Origin: Clostridium sp. CAG:575
GTDB taxonomy: Bacteria; Bacillota; Clostridia; TANB77; CAG-508
Assembly (NCBI GenBank): GCA_000435535.1
Contig: FR884474.1
Span: 1-13,182 of the forward strand
DNA: 13,182 nt
Reading direction: 5' to 3'
Shown: positions 6,080-12,889 of the stretch, piece by piece
Layout: every line of letters begins with the position of its first letter
Position numbering within the stretch: the stretch's first letter is position 1
Made by a program: the position numbers and the translations under genes
Notes under the pieces: model-generated
Told to the model about the DNA's origin: nothing
Database searches by the model: none
Seen by the model: only the letters and a program-made list of their open reading frames with translations

Positions 6080-8740
6080 CTAATTGTATCTTATTCTATT
6101 ATACGCTCTTATTGCTTTCATAGCCTCTGTTGACATCTCTTCAGTATCTCTATCTTTCCATTTTTCACTATTGTCATAATCTTTTTTAAGAGTTTTTCTC
6201 CATTTTTCTACATCGTCGTCCTTCATCTTCTCAGTATTTCCAACTCTATCTGCCATGTTCTTAGTAGCAATTGCTTTCTCTATTGTTGTAATTTTTTCTG
6301 CATCTTTATCTTTTACTAAATCCTCAACAGCTTTAATATCCTCCATGTTTGTTATACCATTTTGCATTAATATTGGTACATCCTCTTTCATTATTCTCTT
6401 TGACTCTTCTTTTCCATATTTTCTTTCTAGTTCAAATTTATTCTTGTCATTCTTTTGGAAATCTCTTATATATTGTTGTTGCTTTACTTCAATATACTCA
6501 TCATCGGTTGCATACATTGATCTTTCTGCAATATCCTTAACATTCTTTGGAGCAAAAGAACCCATTGCCTCAGCAGTACTTCTTCCAAATTTATATCCCC
6601 CTGTTGCGGCAGCAGTAGTATATTGAGCTGCTTTTGATAAATCTCCAGACGCAATCCCTGCAGCTAATCCCATCATTCCAAAGGTAGCACCTGCTGTCAT
6701 ACCAGCCGCAAATCTTAATGGATGAGCATTTTTTACTTTATTTTTAGCAGCATTAGCCACATTTTTTGCCATACCTTTTCCATAATATTTCAACCCTGTT
6801 CCTATTGCACTTGCATATGATCTTTTCTTTATTTTTCTTTTATCTTTCTTATCATCTTTTACAGAGTTATTTATATTATCATTTTGGCTATTATTTCTAC
6901 TATTATCTCCATCATCATCTCCCATATCGTTTCTATCATTATTTTCTTGTACTGAATTATCGCCTGCATCACCTAAATGATATTCATCTTCTGATAAATC
7001 AATTATATTATCATCATCCTCTGTTGGCCCAGGTAAACCACCATTAGGTCCTGGTAAACTGCTATCTTGACTATCATCATATGATGAATCATTACTACCA
7101 TTTTGATTACTATTCGCCTCATCAGTACCAAAAAATTCATCATCAGTATTAAAATCATTTTTTTGTTTTATTTGCTTTGCATCATCACTTGAAGATTCAC
7201 CATCTGATTTTGAATTTGCTTTATTATCCATTCCTTTTGGTGGTTTTCCAAACAAATGCTTCATAGCTTCCATAGTAATAGCAGCGCCTGCTGGTCCAGC
7301 AAGTAATCCCGGTGTTTGAGCTTTTTCAAATCCAAAGAATTTACGTAATAGTTTTTCTGCTGGTACCATAAATCCTATTGCAACTAAACTATATATAATA
7401 TTTTCTGATGCTAATTTAAATGCTGATGTTACTAATACAGTATATAAAATTAAATGCATTGGTTGTATCAACAAATTAAATATATACTCTTTTAACCACA
7501 TATTAAAAGCTTGAGCTTTTCCATCAGTTATTTTATCAATTGGATATGTCATAGCTACTAATGGAGCAATAATCGTTAAAAATGCCATATATAATACCCT
7601 TTTTAAATATGTAAAAAGAAAATATACAGTAAATAATACTAAAACAAAAAATATTATTCCATATCCAACATATGATGGACTTTCTTTCATAGCATATTGT
7701 GCATTTAATCTAGCAATCCCAACTAAATTTGTCTGCCAACTTATATAATGTACACCATCATATTCTGATCGTAAACCACTTACATCTTGTCCTATATCAA
7801 CTAATCTATCATAAATTTTATCTTTTTTATCTGGCAATAATGCTACATAAGCATTACTATCTATTGAAGAATCTAACAAATCTGTAATTTTATCTACAAA
7901 TAAGTTTGCAAAAGACATTATATATTGCATTACAAACAGCAAACATAATGCTACAACCCAGTCCACTAGTAATTGTTTATATTTTGCCTTATCATTAGCT
8001 GTAGAAGAAATTAATATATGTATACCAATATAGACTAGAATAGAAAGTAATGCTACTACAGCAATATCTCTCAAAACAGTATACCAATTTGATATAACTT
8101 CTCTTAATTGTCTTGCAGTTGATTCTTGATAAATTGTATTTCCATCATCATCTTTAATTTCCTGTCCATTCTTTCCAGTTAAAGGCTTGTCTTCTTTTGG
8201 ATTAAAAAAGTTCACATCTAATAAAAGAATTTTATTAGAAAAAATTTCTTCTGGAGATATCTGATAAACTGGTAATTCTAGAACATCTGGAAGTAAATCA
8301 CTATTAAATACAGCTACTCCCGTTAATATTCCAACTCCTGTTGCTGCTGTTACAGTAATAGTTATAACTGTTCCAACACTCGCAGTTGCTATAGCCGCCG
8401 GAAGTGCTGCTAAAATAGCTCCTGCCGTAACTACTATTAATGCTGCAACAGCAACTGCTGCAACTATTCCGGCTGCAATTGCTACAATATGATCTACAAC
8501 ATTAGTAGTTAAATCTGTTGTAATTGTAGTATCCCATTGTTGATAAATAACACCATGAATAATATTCATAAATGAATCTCCAACAAAAACAATAAAATCA
8601 GAAATTGGTTTTAATAATTTTCCACCTACACTATCGTCTTTTGCATTTACTTCTCCTGTAAAACAAAAACTCACTATAATTAAAATTAAAAGAAACCATA
8701 TTACTTTCTTAAACAATTTTTTATTTTCATAAATTTTCAT
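6080..8740 (-). CDS. TrbL/VirB6-like polytopic T4SS channel protein with long C-terminal tail
   Basis: An 886-residue membrane protein. It starts with a signal-peptide-like helix (13-28), then has hydrophobic segments at about 84-112, 118-145, 224-247, 260-282, 356-378, 381-399, 417-440 and 446-463. The Ala-rich pair and the later cluster, with an extracytoplasmic loop between, match TrbL/VirB6-type inner-membrane channel subunits; no short diagnostic motif exists, so the family call rests on topology and gene order. After the last helix comes an Asp/Asn/Ser-rich disordered region (about 505-630) with a repeated LPGP, then a basic patch (630-640). A Gly/Ala-rich stretch follows with two tandem GxxxGxxxG motifs (Gly680/684/688 and Gly691/695/699), and a charged helical end (735-886). 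The tail makes it much longer than a minimal VirB6 of about 300 residues. The SD CAGGAGG is 10 bases from ATG. The gene sits 23 bases after the VirB4 gene, as expected for the T4SS order. Confidence 0.75.
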   Translation of the reverse strand: MKIYENKKLFKKVIWFLLILIIVSFCFTGEVNAKDDSVGGKLLKPISDFIVFVGDSFMNIIHGVIYQQWDTTITTDLTTNVVDHIVAIAAGIVAAVAVAALIVVTAGAILAALPAAIATASVGTVITITVTAATGVGILTGVAVFNSDLLPDVLELPVYQISPEEIFSNKILLLDVNFFNPKEDKPLTGKNGQEIKDDDGNTIYQESTARQLREVISNWYTVLRDIAVVALLSILVYIGIHILISSTANDKAKYKQLLVDWVVALCLLFVMQYIMSFANLFVDKITDLLDSSIDSNAYVALLPDKKDKIYDRLVDIGQDVSGLRSEYDGVHYISWQTNLVGIARLNAQYAMKESPSYVGYGIIFFVLVLFTVYFLFTYLKRVLYMAFLTIIAPLVAMTYPIDKITDGKAQAFNMWLKEYIFNLLIQPMHLILYTVLVTSAFKLASENIIYSLVAIGFMVPAEKLLRKFFGFEKAQTPGLLAGPAGAAITMEAMKHLFGKPPKGMDNKANSKSDGESSSDDAKQIKQKNDFNTDDEFFGTDEANSNQNGSNDSSYDDSQDSSLPGPNGGLPGPTEDDDNIIDLSEDEYHLGDAGDNSVQENNDRNDMGDDDGDNSRNNSQNDNINNSVKDDKKDKRKIKKRSYASAIGTGLKYYGKGMAKNVANAAKNKVKNAHPLRFAAGMTAGATFGMMGLAAGIASGDLSKAAQYTTAAATGGYKFGRSTAEAMGSFAPKNVKDIAERSMYATDDEYIEVKQQQYIRDFQKNDKNKFELERKYGKEESKRIMKEDVPILMQNGITNMEDIKAVEDLVKDKDAEKITTIEKAIATKNMADRVGNTEKMKDDDVEKWRKTLKKDYDNSEKWKDRDTEEMSTEAMKAIRAYNRIRYN

Positions 8741-8763
8741 AAAGTTTAAACCTCCTGACTACT

Positions 8764-10734
8764 TTATGCATTATTTCTCTTAGCTATTTCATTCAAGTTT
8801 GTCTCAACAAACTCAAATTCTTTTCTCGTTGGCATAATCTTTAAGATTGCAGTATCTGCACCAACCTTTAGTAACCCTTCTCCTTTTTGACAAGTTACTA
8901 AGAAATTAGCTTCCCCTTCTGAAAGTTTAAATACTTCTTTTAAGTATTGAATTTCAGATTTATCTTGTGCTAAAAATAATTTTGTATCAGAAGATGTTAA
9001 AACTGCCTGTGCTTCTGGCTTCTCATAAAAATCTTGGAATCTTTGAGAAATAATTGCCAAAGAAACATTTCTTTTTCTGGCACGTCTAGCCATTTTATTT
9101 AAGAAGTCTACAGCTTCTGGATAAGGTAATAACATCCATGCCTCATCTACTAACACTCTCTTTTGTGTTGCTTTTTTACGGTCCTCACTATTTTTCTTAA
9201 CAAATTTTTCCCAAATCCAAGAAAGTAAAATTTGTTGTGCAAGTGGTCTTGCAAATCTTTCCTCTAACTGAGAAATATCTAAGTTAATCAATGGAGCTCC
9301 TTCTAATAAATCAAATGTAGATTGACCATCAAAATAAGCCATTTGACCATCATATTCTCTTATGTATTGTTTCATAACTTTTAATAAATAACTATAATGA
9401 TATTGATAATCTGTATTTGTATTTTCCTTAGCTTTAAACATTATTCTTTTGTACCAAGAACCAATAGTTGGCATATCCTTCTTTTCTTTACTAAAGATAT
9501 TTCCACGTATTACATTATCACTTGAAGCTTTATACAAACTATCTGGATTGCTATTAATTCCCAAAGCTGCATATTCTTCTGCAACAGACTCTGCAATAAT
9601 TTGTTTCGTCAATTCATTTACTTCATCACTTCTTGTGCTTCCTCTTGCCATTGTAAGTAAAGCTTGAGTAACATCTTCTACTTTATTTTCTATATTCAAA
9701 GTTACTCTTTCTTTTCCTGTAATTTCATCTTTTATAATTTCTGGTTCTATATCAAATAAATTTATAACTGTCTTTGAATTAGGGCTTATAACAACATTTA
9801 TTCCTCCTAAACTCTCTGCAACAATTGTATATTCTCCTTCTGCATCTAATGCCAAACTTTCAATTCCCATCAATACAGATGATCTTGAAATTAAGGTTTT
9901 CATTGTAACAGATTTACCAGCACCAGACTTAGCAAATATAACCATATTATAATTTGTAAGTGATGGATGAAAATTATCAAATAAAATTGGTGTACCTGTC
10001 TGTTTATTAAATCCTAATGGAACTCCTGTAGGATGTCCAACTTCTGATGTTGTAAATGGAAATACTGTTCCCATTGAATTTCTATCAAATGTATGTGTCT
10101 TTCTTACTTGATCATTCATAAATGGTAAATTTGATTTAAATGCTTCCTCTTGCATTCCCCAAGCATTTTTTATACCTACCAATGTTTTTGACATTTCTGA
10201 AGATAATAATTTAGTATTACGTTCCAAATCTTCCATACTATATGCAAAAATAGTAGAAATAATTGATGCTTCAAATAACTTATTAAATCCTGCTGCTATT
10301 TCATCTCTTAATTGTTCAGCTTCCATTCTTTTTTGTGTTAAAGTACTTTCCCTATTTATATTTCCTTTATCAACAGCTACTATCCTTTCTGTTTCTATCT
10401 CATTTATAACTCTATTTAAATCATTTTGAGATTTTTCCTCTTTTACAGGATTAATATAAATTGATGTATTTATATCTCCAAACATATACATATCTCTAAA
10501 TAATTCTGGAAAAGTACACATTCTAGGAAGTGAAGATACAAAAAAACTTCTTGCATATCTAGTTGCATTTGATATAATTTCTAAATGGTCAATATTAGAT
10601 GCATCTATTCCTGAAGGTGCAATTAATTCTTTGATATTTTTCTTTTTTAATATTCTTACATCTTCTTCACGATAATCATTATATTGACTTTGTAGATTTT
10701 CTTCTTGTTGTTTTCTTTGTTTTTTGCTCATCAT
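8764..10734 (-). CDS. virB4: VirB4-type conjugation/T4SS ATPase
   Basis: A 656-residue AAA-type ATPase of the VirB4/TraC/TraE family, expected at the cytoplasmic face of the secretion channel, where it powers substrate transfer or pilus assembly. It shows the family junction RYARSFFVSSLPR (59-71), a helical segment (about 100-190) and the nucleotide-binding core. That core has Walker A AKSGAGKS (268-275, Lys274; the first Gly of the P-loop is Ala), LALDAEGEY (294-302) as is typical of VirB4, Walker B RVLVDEAW (526-533, Asp530 and Glu531) and the downstream IISQRFQDF (561-569). Compared with one-piece VirB4 proteins (about 800 residues) the N-terminal region is short; the missing part seems to be supplied by the upstream gene. 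An SD AAAGGAGG lies 6 bases from the first of two adjacent ATG codons (9 from the second), inside the coding region of the upstream gene, which it overlaps by 56 bases in another frame. Confidence 0.95.
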   Translation of the reverse strand: MMSKKQRKQQEENLQSQYNDYREEDVRILKKKNIKELIAPSGIDASNIDHLEIISNATRYARSFFVSSLPRMCTFPELFRDMYMFGDINTSIYINPVKEEKSQNDLNRVINEIETERIVAVDKGNINRESTLTQKRMEAEQLRDEIAAGFNKLFEASIISTIFAYSMEDLERNTKLLSSEMSKTLVGIKNAWGMQEEAFKSNLPFMNDQVRKTHTFDRNSMGTVFPFTTSEVGHPTGVPLGFNKQTGTPILFDNFHPSLTNYNMVIFAKSGAGKSVTMKTLISRSSVLMGIESLALDAEGEYTIVAESLGGINVVISPNSKTVINLFDIEPEIIKDEITGKERVTLNIENKVEDVTQALLTMARGSTRSDEVNELTKQIIAESVAEEYAALGINSNPDSLYKASSDNVIRGNIFSKEKKDMPTIGSWYKRIMFKAKENTNTDYQYHYSYLLKVMKQYIREYDGQMAYFDGQSTFDLLEGAPLINLDISQLEERFARPLAQQILLSWIWEKFVKKNSEDRKKATQKRVLVDEAWMLLPYPEAVDFLNKMARRARKRNVSLAIISQRFQDFYEKPEAQAVLTSSDTKLFLAQDKSEIQYLKEVFKLSEGEANFLVTCQKGEGLLKVGADTAILKIMPTRKEFEFVETNLNEIAKRNNA

Positions 10735-11929
10735 CTTTTTCCTCCTTTTCTTTTGTCTTTCTCTTTCCTCTTTCTACTGCTATTTTTTCAATAGCCCTAT
10801 CTGCAACATCTGATCCTACAGAGCTTTTATTGTCATCAATTATTGCCATAGCCATTTGATCTATTAAATCTTCTAATTCTTTTTCTTTACGTTTTACTGC
10901 CTTTTCTTTTTCATTTTCTTCTATTATGTCAAAAACAGCTTCATTTGCTCTTTTTATAGCATCTTCTTCAACTTTTAAATCTAATTCTTTCATTCTTTTA
11001 TCTAATACATCTGGTGCTGTTGAATATAAATCTTCATATCCAGCATTTAATGTTCTTTGTAAATTAAGTGTTTCAGATTCATCTCTATTATAAGCAACAT
11101 ACAATAATTCTGTTAATTCCATTGAATTTAAAACTTTACTATTTATTCCGCAAACTGCTAATGAATTAATTATAGTTTGAGCTTTTGTATATAATTCTGA
11201 AAATGCTATATTAGAAATTTCTTCTTTGTCATAATCATTTGTCCCTAATTCTTCACTATAATATGGAATTATTACATAGTAATGTTTACTTAAAATATTT
11301 TTATTTAAACTCATTCTTTCTGTATTATTTACTATATCTACACCATATTCATATAAATTTTTTTGTCTAACAATTTCATATTTTTCTTTTTGCAATTCTT
11401 TAGCATCATATTGTCCTGAACGAACCTTTTGATTGTATTCCATTTGTTTATTAACTAAATCTTTTGATATTTCACTAACTTTATCTTTATAAGTATGAAT
11501 ACTGTTACTTAAGTTAACTGTTCTCGTTTGTACATATATTTGAATTGGATATCTTAATGTATTTAAGAATTGTAAAAATCCTTGTTCAACACTGTTTTTT
11601 TCTAATCCTGACATCAAATCATAATTAATACCTTGACATTCAATAACCATTAAAAATCTTTTTCCATCTTTTTGAACAATCATATTATCTTGGATTTTAT
11701 CAAAATCCATAAATTTAAATATAGATTGTTTATTATAACTCTTTGCAGTATTTCCTTTATTCGTTGCTACTTGTTCATTGGTTTTAGAATCTAATTTTTT
11801 CTTTTTATTTTTGTTCGGATTGTCTTTTTTTAATTTTAAACAAACAAAAATAATACACAAAACAACTAATATACAAACCATAAAAATTAAAACAGCACTA
11901 AACAATTGTATTAATTGATCATTATTCAT
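10679..11929 (-). CDS. membrane-anchored TraC/VirB4 N-terminal-domain-like protein
   Basis: A 416-residue protein with an N-terminal membrane helix (about 8-31), a Lys/Asn-rich linker, a folded domain (about 67-305) and a charged, coiled-coil-prone tail (about 310-416) ending in Lys/Arg/Thr. The folded domain has the look of the VirB4/TraC N-terminal region: MIVQKDGKRFLMVIECQGI, then QFLNTLRYPIQIYVQTR, a helical hairpin, a strand HYYVIIPYY and VLNSMELTELLYVAYN. No Walker motif is present, so it is not itself an ATPase. I infer that it docks the following VirB4 ATPase to the membrane. An ATG at 11974 is in frame but lies deep in the upstream gene. The ATG at 11927-11929 is preferred because AGGAGG sits 9 bases before it and it overlaps the upstream stop by only 8 bases. 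The 3' end overlaps virB4 by 56 bases. Confidence 0.78.
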   Translation of the reverse strand: MNNDQLIQLFSAVLIFMVCILVVLCIIFVCLKLKKDNPNKNKKKKLDSKTNEQVATNKGNTAKSYNKQSIFKFMDFDKIQDNMIVQKDGKRFLMVIECQGINYDLMSGLEKNSVEQGFLQFLNTLRYPIQIYVQTRTVNLSNSIHTYKDKVSEISKDLVNKQMEYNQKVRSGQYDAKELQKEKYEIVRQKNLYEYGVDIVNNTERMSLNKNILSKHYYVIIPYYSEELGTNDYDKEEISNIAFSELYTKAQTIINSLAVCGINSKVLNSMELTELLYVAYNRDESETLNLQRTLNAGYEDLYSTAPDVLDKRMKELDLKVEEDAIKRANEAVFDIIEENEKEKAVKRKEKELEDLIDQMAMAIIDDNKSSVGSDVADRAIEKIAVERGKRKTKEKEEKDDEQKTKKTTRRKSTKSI

Positions 11930-12272
11930 CTTTTGTATCCTCCTCTTCTTTATACATGTAAATCTTATTTCCATTTTTCTTGAACTTAATCCATCTTAAA
12001 ATTACATCATCTATATTTTCTCCACCTGTCATTTTCGTAATCTTAAATGCACTTGTTTCTGGAACTTTTAACGTAGCTATTCCAAAACCTATAGCTCCAA
12101 AGATAACAGTAATAATTAATCCGATCATTGAAAGTCCTAATATCTTAAACATAACATAAAATATTAATCCAATTCCAGCCCCAACACATGTATATATCAA
12201 AGCCTTTGTTGAAAAAATATATAAAATTCTTCCCTCACCCTTATAATTTCTTGGTATTTCATAAGTTCGCAT
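11922..12272 (-). CDS. PrgI family / VirB3-like T4SS membrane protein
   Basis: A 116-residue protein with an N-terminal cytoplasmic segment containing YEIPRNYKGEGRIL (4-17), two close membrane helices (about 23-43 and 48-67) and a charged C-terminal tail. This small two-helix form with an IP..Y.....I motif just ahead of the helices, directly before the VirB4 genes, fits the PrgI family, the Gram-positive counterpart of VirB3/TrbD. It would sit at the base of the channel and contact the VirB4 ATPase. GGAGG is 8 bases from ATG. It is the first gene after an intergenic region holding a terminator and a candidate promoter, so it probably heads the core operon. It overlaps the next gene by 8 bases. 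Confidence 0.82.
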   Translation of the reverse strand: MRTYEIPRNYKGEGRILYIFSTKALIYTCVGAGIGLIFYVMFKILGLSMIGLIITVIFGAIGFGIATLKVPETSAFKITKMTGGENIDDVILRWIKFKKNGNKIYMYKEEEDTKDE

Positions 12273-12314
12273 ATTTTTTCCTCCGTATTCTTCATATTAT
12301 AATTATACATTTAT

Positions 12315-12344
12315 ATTATATCATAAATTGTGGATAATTGTATA
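12315..12344 (-). promoter_or_regulatory. candidate extended -10 promoter of the T4SS core operon
   Basis: On the minus strand TGATATAAT gives a perfect -10 (12315-12320) with the TGn extension (12321-12323). A weak -35, TATACA (12339-12344), lies 18 bases upstream. The start of transcription would fall near 12308, leaving a leader of about 36 bases before the PrgI-like gene. The region is AT-rich and other TATAAT-like words occur downstream, but only this one has the TG extension. Confidence 0.55.
12329..12337 (-). promoter_or_regulatory. perfect DnaA-box sequence in the promoter spacer
   Basis: The minus strand reads TTATCCACA, an exact match to the high-affinity DnaA-box consensus. It lies between the -35 and -10 of the candidate core-operon promoter. 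I found no second copy in this intergenic region. Binding here would be expected to occlude RNA polymerase, but that is inference from position. Confidence 0.4.
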
Positions 12345-12377
12345 GTTTTTATCAAAAAAAGTGGAATTTTAATAGAT

Positions 12378-12396
12378 TTGTAATATTATTGTAATA
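12378..12396. repeat. 8-bp direct repeat with 11-bp period upstream of the core promoter
   Basis: TTGTAATA occurs at 12378-12385 and again at 12389-12396 on the plus strand, separated by three bases. Centre spacing is 11 bp, about one helical turn, as for side-by-side regulator half-sites. It lies about 70-90 bases upstream of the predicted core-operon transcription start. Chance is a real alternative in AT-rich DNA. Confidence 0.3.
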
Positions 12397-12409
12397 ACAG
12401 TTTTTCAGC

Positions 12410-12439
12410 AAAAAAAAAAGATAATCCTTACGGATTACC
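12410..12439 (-). terminator. strong intrinsic terminator after the pilin gene
   Basis: Eleven bases past the stop of the VirB2-like gene the minus strand forms an 8-bp hairpin. GGUAAUCC (12432-12439) pairs with GGAUUAUC (12420-12427) with one G-U wobble, around a GUAA (GNRA) tetraloop, and is followed directly by ten U residues (12410-12419). This is a textbook rho-independent terminator and separates the pilin unit from the core operon. Confidence 0.88.
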
Positions 12440-12450
12440 TTATTTAGTAA

Positions 12451-12819
12451 TTAGTCTATTATTCCAATAATAAATGTTGCTATTGAAGATGCTGCTACTA
12501 CTAATATAATACCTATAATTAATGGCATAAAAGATTTTTTATATTCAGCTTTTTCTTCTACACTTCCTAGCATATATTTAATACCTAATACCATTATAAT
12601 TATAACAGAAGCTATTATGGCAATATTTCTTATCATTCCCATTATTTTTCCAGCTTGTGTCATAATAGAATTTGTATCACTATCAGAACCATAATCTATT
12701 TTTTCATTTAAAGCTCCTGGTGTTACAGCTGTACCTGTTGCTGCAAAAACATTTGTCGCAAAAGAAACTAACATTACTGCTAATAATAATATAGTAAGTA
12801 TTTTAACTGTTTTTTTCAT
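12451..12819 (-). CDS. TrbC/VirB2-like pilin
   Basis: A 122-residue pilin-type subunit. It has a Sec signal peptide with a KK start, a hydrophobic core (about 7-20) and a likely cleavage after VFA (residues 24-26), leaving about 96 mature residues. A short polar segment and two membrane helices (about 62-83 and 97-119) follow, joined by a basic/acidic loop GIKYMLGSVEEKAEYKKSFM. Signal peptide, size, two helices with a charged loop and its place before the VirB3-like gene are the pattern of VirB2/TrbC pilins. These are held in the membrane before assembly into a pilus or, in Gram-positive systems, a channel or short surface structure. An SD GGGAGGA is 7 bases from ATG. The upstream gene encodes a paralogue sharing the helix-loop-helix. 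A strong terminator directly follows, so it is probably expressed apart from the core genes. Confidence 0.82.
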   Translation of the reverse strand: MKKTVKILTILLLAVMLVSFATNVFAATGTAVTPGALNEKIDYGSDSDTNSIMTQAGKIMGMIRNIAIIASVIIIMVLGIKYMLGSVEEKAEYKKSFMPLIIGIILVVAASSIATFIIGIID

Positions 12820-12853
12820 TTTTATTTCCTCCCTTTTTTATTTTTTATATTAA

Positions 12854-12873
12854 TTACCTAGTTATCTAAGTAA
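12854..12873 (-). other. stem-loop between the two pilin genes
   Basis: On the minus strand UUACUUAG (12866-12873) pairs with CUAGGUAA (12854-12861) over 8 bp with one U-G pair, around an AUAA loop. It lies 16 bases after the stop of the first pilin and 34 bases before the second start. No U-tract follows, so a full terminator is unlikely; a processing or mRNA-stabilising hairpin is possible. Confidence 0.4.
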
Positions 12874-12889
12874 ACTTTAATAACAAATT

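Noticed and set aside
6255..6626. 123-residue open frame on the plus strand
   Set aside because: It lies wholly opposite the VirB6-like tail, has no SD and encodes a Ser/Phe-rich product typical of the antisense of a charged coding region.
6766..7047. 93-residue His/Tyr/Leu-rich plus-strand open frame
   Set aside because: It is the mirror of the Asp/Asn-rich linker codons on the minus strand; no SD and no recognisable protein character.
9449..9667. 72-residue plus-strand open frame inside virB4
   Set aside because: It is antisense to a strongly conserved ATPase and has no ribosome binding site or family resemblance.
10679..10734. The overlap as a frameshift that broke one virB4 gene into two
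   Set aside because: The downstream gene has a strong SD and starts with a polar N-terminus, and the upstream protein has a long charged tail of its own. Both look like complete proteins rather than halves of one interrupted protein.
11927..11974. Longer form of the TraC-like protein starting at 11974
   Set aside because: The in-frame ATG at 11974 lies deep in the PrgI-like gene, while the ATG at 11927-11929 has AGGAGG at ideal spacing and a short stop-start overlap.
12273..12450. Small protein, tRNA or riboswitch in the largest intergenic gap
   Set aside because: No open frame with an SD and no cloverleaf or aptamer-like conserved pairing is visible; only the terminator, promoter elements, DnaA box and direct repeat are supported.
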